Source of the DNA: Lithospermum erythrorhizon
Taxonomy: Eukaryota; Streptophyta; Magnoliopsida; Boraginales; Boraginaceae
Assembly (NCBI GenBank): GCA_019722365.1
Contig: JADFUC010001903.1
Span: 124,001-188,000, forward strand
Direction of reading: 5' to 3'
DNA: 64,000 nucleotides
Numbering within the stretch: position 1 is the stretch's first letter; each line of letters opens with the position of its first letter. Positions 23,530 through 35,700 of this stretch are shown piece by piece. The notes beneath the pieces were generated by a model that was not told the DNA's origin, ran no database searches, and worked only from the letters and a program-made list of their open reading frames with translations. Made by a program: the position numbers and the translations under genes.

Positions 23530-26490
23530 TGCCGTTATTGATTGCCATCGGAAGGAGATTGCTTTTTATTGGAGTTCGAAGACCAGGATATCAGATTTAT
23601 GAGGCAAGAAGGATTTTACCTTCGAGTTTTGTGTCAGCACTGGAGGCTAGGAGATTGATTCGGAAAGGGTGTGTTGGATTCTTGGGTTATGTGGTTGATT
23701 TGAGTAGAGAAGAGGGCAGACTAGAGGATGTGCGGGTTGTTAGAGAGTTCAAGGATGTTTTTCCTGAGGACTTACCGGGGTTGCCACCCGAGGAAAAGGA
23801 GGGTAATTTGCTATTGAGGTTATTCAGTCACGGCATAATTTCTCTTCCACCGTCTGAGGATGGCTCCCGGCCAGTCACAGTGCGGACTCGATTCTGAGGA
23901 GTTGTTGGGCCAGGGGTTCATCGGACCGAGTGTTGTATCTCCGTGGGATGCACGGTGTTGTTTGTGAAAAGAGGATGGTTCGATGAGGTACAATGCGTTG
24001 ACTATGGCGGTGAATAAAATGACCATTAAGAACCGATACCCGTTGCGGAAATTGGCGATTTGTTTGATCAGGCTGAGAAAGATGCCAGGTGTTCTCGAGA
24101 AAGATTGATTTGCGGTCTGGTTATCATCGATTTGAGGATAAAGGGAGGATATTCGAAATCGAACTTTCGATCTCGTTATGGGCATTATGGTTATAGTGAT
24201 GCCATTTGGATTGACAAAATGCACCGGCCTTTATGGATTTGATGAACAGTATTTTAAAGGAGTTCACGGATGAGTTTGTGAGGTGGTGATTCATTGATGA
24301 TACGATATATTCTAGAGGGGAGGAGGAACATGAGAGAGGCATTTGCGAGATTGTGTTTGAGGACCTTGAGGCCGGCCACCGGTTGTATGCGAGTTTTTCC
24401 AAATGTGAGTTACGGTTGGCGAAAGTGCAATTCTGGTCGTATTATTTTAGCGAGACATTGTGTTGATCCACGGAAGGTGGGCGCGTGAACAATTGGGAGC
24501 GTCAGAGTGTGGCGGGGTTAGGAGTTTCTGCTTGGGGTTAGGCTGGTTGTGCAAATTCATCGAGACTTTTCCTTGATTGCGGCGCGCCATTGACCGGGTT
24601 GACCGGGAAGAGGGGGTTCCGTTTATGCAGGATGATGATTGTGAGGGCTATTTGAGGGGTATTAAAGGGGTAGTTGACTACGAGGCGCCAGTGTTGAGGT
24701 GATACCGTCAGTTACGAGGGGCTCACGTGATTTATAGCGTGCTCCGCGTCGAGGGATTGGGAGGGTGTGTTACGTGCGAGGAATGGGAAGGTGATTGCCT
24801 ATGCTTCCAGCAGGTTGAAAATCACGAAGAACATCCGACCGTGATCTTGAGCTAGCGGCGATAGTCTTTGCGTTGAAATTATTGGAGGCGCTGTCTGTAT
24901 GGGGTTAAATGCCCGATTTTTACCGATCGTAAGTTTGAAGTATCTACCCGGCCTTGAAGATTGAATTTGAGGCGAGAGAGGAGGTGGATGGGATTAATCG
25001 GTGATTATGACTTGACTATTGAGTACCGCCCAAGGAAGGCAAATGTATTAGGCGTCATGAAAGGGAAATCAAAGGACCCAGAGAGAGAGATGAAACAGCT
25101 GGGAGTCGATTTTGATGTCGGTAGCGACGGGGAGATTTTCGCCCATATGAGAGTTCGACCAGTGCTTGTGGATCGAATCTTAGAATTGCAGCAGCGAGAT
25201 GAGAGTTGCTCGAGTAGGGGGATGTGAGGTAAGAGTGGTCCGATTCACATTTGATGAGTGGAGCCTTGAGGATGAATGGCAGATTGTGTGTACCGTATTC
25301 GGATGGTGAGGAGATTAGCAGTAGGGCCATAATCTTTCCTATAAGCGTACACCGGGTAGCCTTAGTGTATATCGTGACTTGAGGTTGGTATTGGTGGCCA
25401 GGAATGAAAAGAGAGATCGCAGAGTTTGTGGAAAAGTTTTTGGTTTGTCAATAGGTGAAGGCCGAGCATAGACATCTTGCGGGTTTTTGCAGACTCTTCC
25501 TATTCCTGAGTGGACATGGGAGAATATCACCATGGACTTCGTGTTTGGGCTTCCTAGGACGTTGAGGCGACATGATGGGATCTGGGTGATTGTGGATAGG
25601 TTATCGAAGTCGGCTCATTTCCTACCTATCAGATCTACAGATGGGCCTGAGAGACTAGCGAAGATCTATGTGGATCAGATTGTGAGGTTGCCTTGAGGTT
25701 CGTTGTCGATTATTTGGACCGCTGACAGATTCAACGAGGTTAGGAGGCAATCTGAAGGGGCGATACGGACGCATTGGAGGATTATGCTCGAGCTTGTGTT
25801 CAAGACTTCTCGGGGAATTGGGGCGATGAGTTGCCCGAAGATAGAAGTTACTTTACAACAGCGACTTCATTGCTAGTATTGAGATGGCACCATTTGAGGC
25901 ATTGTATGAAGGAGATGTCGTGCTCCGGTTTGTTGGAATGAGGTGGGAGAGAGTCTACGGTTCTGAAATTTGGTCGAGGGATTCGATTAGAGGCGGATCG
26001 AGGTTGATTCAGTAGTCGAGGCCTTGACTCGGGATAGGCGGAGAAGAAGTATCTGGTCATCCTTGAGTAAAACATCGTTTGAGGTTAGCGGCCTTGTATG
26101 TTCTGAGGAGTATCTCCGTGGAAGGGAGTGATGCGGTTTGGGAGGAAGGGAAGTTGAGTCCTCGTTATATTGGATCATTTGAGATCCTTGGGAGAGTTGG
26201 CTCCGTGGCGTATCGGTTGGCGTGCCTCCGAGGTTTAGATAAATTCATAATGTGTGCAATGTATCTGTTTGAGGAATTATATCCCAGTCGCATGTTCTTA
26301 GTTCACTACGGTGGAGCTTGAAGAGGACCTCACGTTTGAGGAAGGCCGGTGGAGATTTTGGACCGGGAAGAGAAGGTGCTTGAGGTGTAAGGCAGTGGCG
26401 TTAGTAGAAGGTCTGCAGATCGGCATGTTGAGGCGACTTGGGAGGCGTGAGGATGAGATGAGGAACCGTTACATGACCACCCGAGTATGA
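23530..26490 (+). pseudogene. Gypsy-1 pol remnant (RT, RNase H, integrase)
   Basis: Ty3/Gypsy pol blocks appear in order, in broken frames. The RT entry is FKDVFPEDLPGLPPEE (about 23,751-23,799), followed by RT text with VMPFGLT (about 24,195-24,220). The RNase H end is YDLTIEYRPRKANV (about 25,006-25,047). The integrase is WENITMDFVFGLP and VDRLSKSAHFLP (25,487-25,696). The C-terminal KLSPRYIGSFEILGRVGSVAYRL segment at 26,150-26,220 precedes the end of pol. PEDLPGLPPE and LSPRYIGPFEI-like blocks are characteristic of plant chromoviruses of Tekay/Del type. Stops interrupt every domain. Confidence 0.75.
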
Positions 26491-26598
26491 GTTGTGTTGC
26501 TTTGCTTGGTTTGGTATTGATTTTGTGTTATTATATTGTTCTTTGATTGTTTGAGGGTTGTGCAAATTTGAGGTCGAAATTTTATTGGAGTGGTAGAT

Positions 26599-28984
26599 TG
26601 TAATAACCCGTTACAAAAAAAAAAAAAAAAATTCGGTCGGCGGTGGGATCCGGGGATAGTATAAATAATTTCGATGATAATATTATTTCGTAAAATTTTT
26701 TTTGGCAATTCATTTATAATTTTAGTAGTTTTGCCATGGAATATTTTATCTTTGGAATTGGGTTCGTTGAGATTTAGAATGCGATAAGCGGAGAAATTAA
26801 CGGCAGAGACGGGACTTCGAGTTTTTTAAATATCTAACCATGCTTATCTTCCATGCGTCAATAATCGACTTAAATGCTTCTTCCTTTTTGATGAAAGTGG
26901 CGAGAATACCATCCCCCACTTGACATTTTCTTCCATTTCTCTTCGATTGTCATTTCCGAACTCGAGATCGTTTGTAGAATATGCGTTCTCCCCGTCATTC
27001 TTTTCAAGTTAAGGTATGAAAGTTCAAGTCTTTTGAGATATTTCTTGGGTTTGACATAGTTGACTTTTAGTTAACTTTTCTATAATTAATTTTATGATGA
27101 ATCTTGGTTGGTTATGGGTTACATGATGTTATTATAGTTGTTGTGATGTTAAATTGTGGTGATTTAAAATTGATTAAAAGGCGGTGGGATTTGAAGTGTT
27201 AATTTCAAGTTGAGTAATAATTGATATTTGGAGTATGGATTGTTAATTAGGGACCTGTTGATTAACTAAAATGACTTATAAGTTGATTTATGGCCGATTA
27301 AGTAATAAGATGGAATTTTAGCGGGGGGGATCGATTGGGTTGGCATCCGTGGGATTATAATTGATAGTTTATCCGTCATGTTAGACTATTCTGAATAGTT
27401 CCCACAAGAGGTTGGTTATGTATCTTGACATGATATAGTAGTAGGTCTTGATTATACTTTACGGGTGTTTGTTTAGGCGTTGATCGTGGAAAAGAGGCGT
27501 TACACGTGATTGTGTTCGCGGAGGTTTTGTAGTAGCTAAGCGGATGGCAGGTACTTATCTCCGCAGGTGTTACTTTACGTATTCATTTAAATTGTGTGAA
27601 CATATTATTGTTGTATGATTATGTGTGATTCATTTGTGTGAGCCATGATATGATTATGTGATGATATTACGTGGCGTTGAAGGTAAATGAGGTAAGTAAT
27701 AGCTTGAACTCCCAACTTATATTTCGATTTATGTGGCCTTGTGACGGTGTGTTTGACTTACAATTGTGAGATGTTTAGGCGTGCTTGAATATTGTTTGGG
27801 AGTAAGTAGTGGTTATTGAAGGTGATGGTTAGAGTTATCTATGACTTGAGGTGACTTGATTATCGGGGATTTGATCTATGTTGAGATGATTAGGGGTTAG
27901 GTGACTCTCTTTCCTTACGGGGATATCTGGCCGTATGCCTTATACTTAATTAATATAAGTGCGGTGTGCACTTATACTTAGTGTATAAGTGCGGTGTGCC
28001 TTATACTTAATTATTATAAGAAGCGGTGTGCCTTATCTTTAGTGTATAAGGCGGTGTGCCTTGTACTTAGTGTATGAGTGCGATGTGCCTTATACTTTGT
28101 GTATAAGTCTGAGTTTACCTTATACTTTGTGTATAAGTGCGGTTTGGCCTTATCTTGCGGTATAAGTCTTGGGGTGATTGATGATTAATCCCGTTCACAG
28201 GAGTGAGCCGGTTGAGCGTATGCGCGTTAGAGGTTGGTATCTTGGTGGGGATATGAGATAGGAGGTTTGATGACTAGAGTTTTTAGTCGTAGTTGAGTCT
28301 ATTGATTTCTTTTACGGAATTATTGGTAGCTAGCGAAACCTTCTATTATATCTTAAATTGTATTATGTCGAGACTTACGTGGAGATTGGGTTGTATGACC
28401 TTTTAGGTAGTCTGGATATATGTATTGTATTCATATTTGATATTATATTATTGATTGACTCGTTCCGTATGGTAAGTTCACCCACGTGTTAAGTTTCACT
28501 AAAGGCAGCGAGCACACCACTTTCGCATTGGGCGGCATTTCATTTGTGCGGGTTGGCCGGTTGAGCCGAGGCGTTTGAGTTTGTTCAGTGGCTGAGGTGA
28601 AAGGCGTCGGGTGGCGGAGGATCTTCCACGGTCGATTTTGATGTGTTGTCCAACTATTTTGATTGTTGTATTTTCCTTTTTAAGCATTTTAGCGCATCGC
28701 GCATTGTCGTTTGTATTCGAGGATCTGATCGTATCATCTGTTGCTTCTTGGGCATTCTTTATTTTTGGGATATGTTGTGTATATATTTATGGTTGGTCGT
28801 TCGATATCGGTGATGGATTATAAATTTTAAAAGCTGTTTTGATTTTGGGAAACTTAATTGTGATCCATTTTTGGATGAAGCGAATTGTGTTCTAAGGCGG
28901 GTTGTCCATCGGTTTGATGACTCACGGTGTTCGATTTTAATGACTCTCGCTACTCGGGGTGGCCGACCTGGGGCGGGTCGTTCA
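26599..28984 (+). repeat. Gypsy-1 full LTR (about 2.4 kb)
   Basis: It starts TGTAATAACCCGTTAC directly after a purine-rich tract (GGAGTGGTAGAT) and ends CGTTCA two bases before a TGGTATCGAGC primer-binding site. It contains an A17 run at about 26,615 and a minisatellite at 27,937-28,175. Its 3' portion (about 28,490-28,984) is repeated at 29,757-30,263. Confidence 0.75.
27937..28175 (+). repeat. Minisatellite inside the Gypsy-1 LTR
   Basis: About seven imperfect tandem units of roughly 30-35 bp are built on the pattern GCGGTGTGCCTTATACTTAG plus TGTATAAGT. Each unit carries a small inverted repeat (CTTATAC and GTATAAG) able to form a hairpin. Confidence 0.85.
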
Positions 28985-28986
28985 TT

Positions 28987-29700
28987 TGGTATCGAGCTTG
29001 TTTCGGTGCCCAGGTTGCTCTGTGTGGTTGTGTCGACTTGTTTTCATTGCTTGAGTCGTTGTGAGTGTGTCTTTGGCAAATCTGAGTCTTTTTCTTTTTA
29101 TTTAGTGAAATTTGGTGGGGATGCCTTTGGCGGTTGGTAGGCGAGGTGCAGGCCGGAGGAGGCCGAGGCCAGGGGTATAGATAGCCGATGAGTGCAGTGG
29201 GCCGGCGGGGTCAGTGCCGGTCTTACAGGCATGTTGAGGAGGTTGAGGTGAACCTGCATGAGAGTGTGAATCTTTCGGTGGTGAGCCAACGAGGATCGAA
29301 TTCGAGCCGGAAGTTGTTTGACCGGTTTTTGAAGAGAGATCCTCCGAAGTTTTTAGGGGGTTCGCCAGAGCAGGCTATTGAGTTCATCCGGGATATGAAG
29401 TCTATCTTTGAGCCGATGAAGGATTGTGGGCGAGATGAGTGAAGTTGCTACTAGACTTTACGAGGGTGCCCGTGGCGGTGGGAGGGGGCTTTGAGTGCGT
29501 CTCGATTGCGAGGGAGGAATTCGTATGTCACAGGAGCGATTTGAGCTTAGGAAGGAGTAGTATTATTGTTTGGAGAGCCGCATGGCGGCTTTGGAGAAAG
29601 GCGATTTCGTTGACACGAGGTTCGAGTGGGTGGGCGTATGAGAAACCGATTCAGTGATGCTTGTGCCGACTACTTCACGATGTTTATCGGTAGGCGAAGA
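28987..29700 (+). pseudogene. Gypsy-1 primer-binding site and gag remnant
   Basis: A TGGTATCGAGC primer-binding site at 28,987 follows the LTR. An ATG at 29,119 opens MPLAVGRRGAGRRRPRPG, a basic gag leader, soon stopped. The frame at 29,188-29,442 gives DRFLKRDPPKFLGGSPEQ and AIEFIRDMKSIFEPM, the retrotransposon gag core of plant Gypsy elements. Further gag text follows in other frames to about 29,700. It is truncated before the zinc knuckle. Confidence 0.7.
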
Positions 29701-29756
29701 AGGATCACTAGATTCGAGATGAATTGGCGTGGGAGATCGTCACTTGAGATACCGTG

Positions 29757-30263
29757 ATGGAGTTTCACTTAGTTTACATGAACTTTGCCACTTTTCGCAT
29801 TGGGCGGCATTTCGTTTTATTTTTTAGTTAATGACCTTGATTGAGCGAAATTTGTTGAAGTTTTTGTTCGAGGTGGTAGGTGAGCGTCGGGTGGGAGGTC
29901 TCGAATTCTGATTTTGATGTGTTGTCATTTGTTTTGATTGTTATATTTTCCTTTTTTAAGCTTTAAGCGCCATTTGTTATGCATTTGTATTGAGTCTGAT
30001 GCGGTATCATCTGATATGCGGCATTACTTTATTTTGGGATATGTTGTGTATATGTAGTTTGGTCGTTTCGATGTCGGTGATGGATTATAAATTTTAAAAA
30101 AGCTGTTTTGATTTTCCGAAACTTAATTGTGATCACATTTTTGGATGAAGCTTGAATTGTGTTCTAAATTGAGTAGATCCGTCGGTTTAGTGACTGCAGG
30201 TGTTCCGGATTTTGTGACTTTCTCCTTTTCCGGGCGGCCCGACTTTGGGGCGAATTCGTTACA
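29757..30263 (+). repeat. Partial second LTR of Gypsy-1
   Basis: It matches the 3' portion of the 26,599-28,984 LTR, for example TTTCGCATTGGGCGGCATTT in both and GGATTATAAATTTTAAAA in both. The 5' three quarters are missing. It ends GTTACA at 30,263, where Copia-3 resumes. Confidence 0.75.
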
Positions 30264-30265
30264 TA

Positions 30266-30650
30266 AATATACGCGTGGAAACAAGCCATGACGGAAGAAT
30301 ACAATGCCCTCATGCACAACTGCACCTGGTCCTTAGTTGCCCCTTCTCCGTCTCAGAATGTCATTGGTAGCAAATGGATTTTTTGTGTTAAGTTACATCC
30401 CGATGGCACCATCGAGCGCTACAAAGCTCGCTTGGTCACTCAAGGTTTTAAATAGTTGTCTGGTATTGACTATGATCAAACTTTTTCTCCGGTTATCAAG
30501 CCCACGACCATTCGCCGCATTTTGAGTCGCGCCATCTCTCATGTTCCCACTCATGTTCGGTTAGCGGATGTGTTCATCAAGCCAATTTCGGGTCCCAAAT
30601 TTCGACAGGCTATTGCCAATCTTTGTCGTGTTCAACCGGCCAAAGATTGA
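30266..30650 (+). pseudogene. Copia-3 RT start joined to RNase H end
   Basis: Text near 30,275-30,460 reads WKQAMTEEYNALMHN, IGSKWIFCVK and ERYKARLVTQGF, the N-terminal block of Copia reverse transcriptase. At 30,456-30,525 it gives DYDQTFSPVIKPTTIR. It then jumps to the element's C-terminus: THVRLADVFIKPISG and FRQAIANLCRV, then a stop. The YVDD catalytic region and most of RNase H are deleted. An internal stop (FK*) is also present. Confidence 0.8.
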
Positions 30651-30657
30651 GGGAGGA
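30646..30657 (+). other. Copia-3 polypurine tract
   Basis: ATTGAGGGAGGA directly precedes the TGTTAGGACTC start of the 3' LTR, as expected for the plus-strand primer of reverse transcription. Confidence 0.75.
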
Positions 30658-30811
30658 TGTTAGGACTCTAGTTTGTTCTTATCTAGAGTTTGTTCTTATT
30701 TACATGACCTAGTAGTTGAGTTGTAATATACCAAGACTCTTGTAATCTCTCTATTATAAATATACCAAGCTCACATCAATTGATAATTGAAACAACAAAT
30801 ATTTTTTTATA
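30658..30811 (+). repeat. Copia-3 3' LTR
   Basis: It starts TGTTAGGACTCTAG and ends TTTTTTTATA (terminal CA mutated). It is the partner of 21,678-21,827. Confidence 0.85.
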
Positions 30812-31746
30812 GAAAGTCGACCCCTTGAATTCGTCCGAAGCTTAATAATTCAACAAGCAATACAAATACTCTCTAATATACAAGTCCTTGCCTTCCACTA
30901 ACTAGAATGCTTGCATCGATATTTACTTTGTCAAATAATGAAGCACTAGCATAAAATATATATGAGCTGTATGCATCTACCGTTTCAGTGCTTGATTAGA
31001 TTTGGAGACTTCGAACTCAGCACTGTCGTGCATGCATCACCTCTATCACTCTATGGCTTCCCAATATTAAATTAGTAATTCTTCAACTCTATCATATTAT
31101 TCATATATATTGCTCAAAATATTGAACTCGCGAGTCGTGGGCTGGGAACGACAACGCATTTTAAATGCTAGCTCCTAGTATAAGTGTATACCTCTAGCTC
31201 AAGAATATAACGAAATCAACGAATTGAATGGGATTCTACCGTATTACCACTTGTCGCGTGAAAATTCGCATTTATTAAGTTTTATGTTCATTAATAGTTC
31301 ATTAATGATTAAAAATATAAATTATACCGTATATCTTATTCCATTCCTGCATCGTGTTCCCCTTTCAAATTTTCAAATTTTTTGCGTCAAACTTTGAAAA
31401 AATTTGGCGTGAAACAAATTAATGCGATAATAAATAATATAGTCATATGAGATCTTGCATTAGATTCGTTTCAATATATATTTTTTGAAATATCAACTTT
31501 TTATAATTTTACGGGTATAAAATTAGAGATATTTAGATTTTTTAAATCATTAATGCTTGGTAGTAGTAAAAGTCAAATGGACTATCTTTTTGGGATGTAG
31601 ATAGTATATTTCTTCTTGCTTTTATTCACGTTTAGTGTTACAAATTATACCATTATATACGGTTCATTAAGTCTCTTTTTTAAATTTTTTTTTTAGTATC
31701 TTATCTTAGAATTGGCCATTTTAGTGATGTGTATTTTTACATTAAT
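30812..31746. other. AT-rich intergenic spacer between two retrotransposons
   Basis: No coding signal or clear repeat is seen. Confidence 0.5.
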
Positions 31747-32757
31747 TGAAGAAAATTACTATGGATATATGAGTATAAATACAAATCCGTAGTTCAGAAT
31801 ATACTTTAAAAGTGCATACTACGTTATTCAATACAAAAACATATAATTAAATATATGATCGAGGAGGACTTACGGTGCGGTAGGAGTAAATTCCACCAAA
31901 ATCCGCGCGGCTTCAAATTACTTAGCGTGGAAATTTGACCACTTCCATTTCCTTTGTTGTAATATATCGATACGTATGATATCTACAGTTGAGTAGAAAT
32001 GCAGGAGGGGTTGAATCGAGAACTAATCATCTTTGGTAAGCAAGGATGAAGCAAAGCAGGAAAAACCCACAAAATTCTTGGGAGAATTTATTAGGGCGTC
32101 TTAGGGTTTTTGGTGAATTTTTTTTTACAAAACTTATGATGAAAAAGCACAAAGTTTGCTTATATAGGGCTGAGTTAAAACAAGCCCGATAAGCGAAACC
32201 ACATTAAGTATTAGGCAGGCTGGGTTAACTCATTAGTTCGTTAAGACACTAATGAGTTCTTCAATGAAGTTGAACTATTTAATTAAGCTAATTAAATAGT
32301 AATGAGTCAATATGTAATCTTTCAAGTTATCGATAAATACTAAAATTACTCGAACCAATTAAATAACTATTTAATTGATTCTATTTGTTCAATCGATATT
32401 CTACATAAAATGTAGAACCGCCTTCAGTAAATACATTTCTCGGTGTATAGTTCTCTTTAATTTCATACATATGAAAATATAACTCAACGTCATTTTATGT
32501 GTGTGTGACCTTACAGGCTCAGATAATAGTAAGTTGTATAATAATAATAGTGACCAATTACTATTATAACGATTAATGAAGTAAGATCTAGCCGTATTTC
32601 ATAACCCTTAAATTATCGCGAGAACCACGCTAGTAATACTCTGATTACTAAGTTGAACACTAAGTTGATAATCACATTTAACTTAGCGGTAAATGAATTG
32701 CTACACAATTGTCGCCAGCGGGCGCAATAAATGGAGCCAAATTAGGTGATTTAGAGC
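31747..32757 (-). repeat. Copia-4 left LTR (3' LTR of the element)
   Basis: It starts TGAAGAAAATTACTATGG. The inner end is blurred (GGTGATTTAGAG where the partner has GATGATTTCCAACA), so about 32,757 is an estimate. Confidence 0.8.
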
Positions 32758-35700
32758 GCTCCGCGGCTTGCCGCCCGGGCGATTATCTTACAGTCGCTTT
32801 ATCACGCGATCTCTGGTCGTAGGCTAACCATAAAGTGTCATGAAACACCCACAGCTTTCTTCACTCGGTATGAGCGAATAAGCATTTATGGCGTCCCATA
32901 AACCAATCGGTACCAAGCTGTGTGAGAGGCACGAGATCTTCGCTTGCCGAAGGGCGGACAAATCCTCCCGATATATCGACATCTGTCGTATACTCAGCAT
33001 TGTGACCCAACGTATGCCGTTATAATCCCCGCTTAAGGCGGGCCTTTGGTCATAGTCAAAAGTCTGAGCTTGTATAACACGAGATAGTTATATATCGTGG
33101 AATCTAAGGAGTGACGAACCTAAAATTCTAAACAAATGTCATAGGACACGAGATATACATATCTTCTTAAAGATTCGTTTTAAGCGTCTGACTCCCAGGT
33201 CACCCGGTCCCGGCCCACGGTATTGATCTAGTCCTGAGGAGCTAACGTGATCAATCTTGATCACTAATCAAAACACCATGTTAGTCATATATGATCTTGT
33301 CGCCTAACTATGACATCGACGATGCGCTTTTGGTATCCTACATGTTTGAGGCACGAAGGAGTGTAATTAACGATTCGTATTACCTACAGAAAACATAGAC
33401 TAACCTAGGGATTCAACCTTTCACTCATCAGGATATACTACATGTATATTATATGTAAATTCAAACATATAGTCACTTAAACAAATATATTAAAATATAA
33501 ACAATAATATTCAAATATTTTGTTCCGCATAACCACAATAGATACATCTTGACTCCCGGCAACCTAACACCCAACTGCGACATCTGTCTAAGACCTATGT
33601 TCTTGCATGCTCATCATGCTTTGCACGACTTAGTGGTTTTAGTAAAAGGGAATTCGGCAGTGTACTCTGTTTCTACTATACTTTGACATACTTCCCCATC
33701 AGCGTATCTACAATGGGAGTGCTTTACAGTGCGTGCTTGGTTTGTGATATTACCAAGGAGTTCCTTGGCGAGCTATTGCCCCGATATTGTCACAAAGCAA
33801 CTCCAACTTTGGTCCCTCAATGCTAGGTACCCGCTTTCCAAAGTTACATCCGCGAACTTCTTTATCAGCATCTTCTTTAGCGGCTTGACAGCTGATATAC
33901 TCGAATTACGTAGTAGAATCGGCAGCATTCTGTTTGGAACTCCTCCCGAATAGTGCTCCGCGTTGAGACAAAATACATACCCCGGTGAGGCGATATTAAA
34001 TCTGTCGGTTGGCAGCATCGGTGTAACTGTCCTTCTTAACTCTACGTCTCCACAGTATACCCGAAAGCATCTTTAGTTCTTCTACTCGGATACTTGGTGC
34101 AACTTCGCTCTTTAATCAGTGGCTTTTTACACGGATTAGCTTGGTATCTGGTTACACTTAGTGCAGACACCATCAGAGTCTAGTGCCTGACATGGCATCA
34201 TGATGGATCACATGGCAGAAGCGTAAGGTATGTCCCTTCCGATTCTGTTCATCGTATTTGTGTTGGGACAACGTATACTCTTTGAGTTGAACTCCATGTC
34301 TAAATGGGAGATTACCGCTTCTTGGAATTACTCATGTTGAACCTTTCATTTCTTATTCACATAAGTATCACGAGAAAGTCCAATGACCTCACGGCTCGAT
34401 CGGTGGATCTTTATTCAGTATATATTGTGCTTAAGCCTAAGTCCTTCATTGAGAAACATTTTGCCTGACCCAGTCCTTGTTGAGTTTAGTAACTCTCGTT
34501 GTTTCCAATGATAAGTATGTAAATCGACATACGGACTATGAATGATACATAACTCATTTGCAGCTAGCATACTACTTCTTCTTGGATTCTTAATGAAACC
34601 AAACTCTTTGATTGATTCATCAACGTAGATTCAATTGCGGGATACTGCTTAAGATAAATGGACTTTTTGCAACTTGCGCGTACCTTCTTAGGTCCTTGAG
34701 GACATGTAAAAAGCACGGAGGTTGTACCGTATACGCATCTTCTCTAAATTTCCATTAGGCTTGGTCTTTACATCCATTTGCCATATTTCATAGTCATGAA
34801 ATGCGGCTGATAGCTAAGATTATCGGATGGATTTAAGCGTAGCCCTTTGGCGGTAGTTTACGTGTAAAATCACTCCGTGAACTTGTTTGAAACCTTTACA
34901 TTTACAAGTCTAGCTTTGAAAACATCAACGTTTCCGTCTTTATCATGTTTAACTAACTAATCACAGTTTCGTTTCAATAGGCGGCCCCATTTGGTAAATC
35001 CAACAAGGACGAGCCGTTTGGTACATAGAATCCGTCTCGGTGCATGGCAATTTGCCATTTAATCGACATCCTTTGCTATTCATTGCTTCTTTATAAAGTG
35101 GGCTGCATCGCTTTCAATGATAGCTTCGCGTACGGCGCTGCAGTTGCATTGAGAATCCTGTTGGATCTCTGAGGTTGTCAGTTATTTCCCGCAATTTCAC
35201 AGCCAGATAAGCTGGGTCTTCTATGAAAGAAGGTTCCAATTCTTGTGGTGTGTCGAGATACCTCTGCATTAGATGAATCGATGACCGTCGGCTTGAGGCT
35301 TCGTCAAGATGAACACCGTTACTTAGTCATACGGGCGGATATTCTTTTCAGGAATACTCTGATACGGCAATGAATTTTATTCTCTGCTTTAGAATTGAAG
35401 TATTAACCCATTGTTTCCACTTGGATATCCTATGAAATAACATTTATCGGATTTGAGCGCAAGTTTATCTTTTTGTTAATCTCTTAACATAAACATGACC
35501 CCAATCTTTCAAAACTTAACTTGGGAATCTTCCCCGAACCAGTTCATGGGGAGTTTTGTCTGTGGCTTGGTTGGACATCATTTAAAAGGTAAGAGATGCC
35601 GCTGACTTAGAAGTATATCACAGAAGTGGCAGTGATCAGATAGGCTCATCATAGATCGAACCATGTCAAGAAGGGGTTCGATTTCTCCTTTAGGACACGC

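Larger units (their letters stand above)
23530..30263 (+). mobile_element. Gypsy-1: rearranged chromovirus-like Gypsy nested in Copia-3
   Basis: The plus-strand order is truncated pol (23,530-26,490), a complete LTR (26,599-28,984), primer-binding site and gag start (28,987-29,700), then the 3' part of a second LTR (about 29,757-30,263). One intact insertion would read LTR-gag-pol-LTR. The observed order fits two elements sharing an LTR, or a tandem LTR-internal-LTR array, followed by deletions at both ends. Confidence 0.7.
21678..30811 (+). mobile_element. Copia-3: Copia element with short LTRs, interrupted by a Gypsy
   Basis: The LTRs are about 150 bp (21,678-21,827 and 30,658-30,811). The 5' LTR is followed at once by a tRNA-Met-type primer-binding site, and the 3' LTR is preceded by a purine tract. 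Gag and protease/pre-integrase text lies at 21,947-23,525, and reverse transcriptase start plus RNase H end at 30,266-30,650. Between them sits a rearranged Gypsy (23,530-30,263). The integrase and most of the RT of Copia-3 are missing, so the insertion was accompanied or followed by deletion. Flanking 5-mers GAGAG and GAAAG suggest a degenerate target-site duplication. Confidence 0.8.

Noticed and set aside
27937..28175. CRISPR-like array (regular repeats)
   Set aside because: The units are imperfect and contiguous without unique spacers, in a plant retrotransposon LTR.
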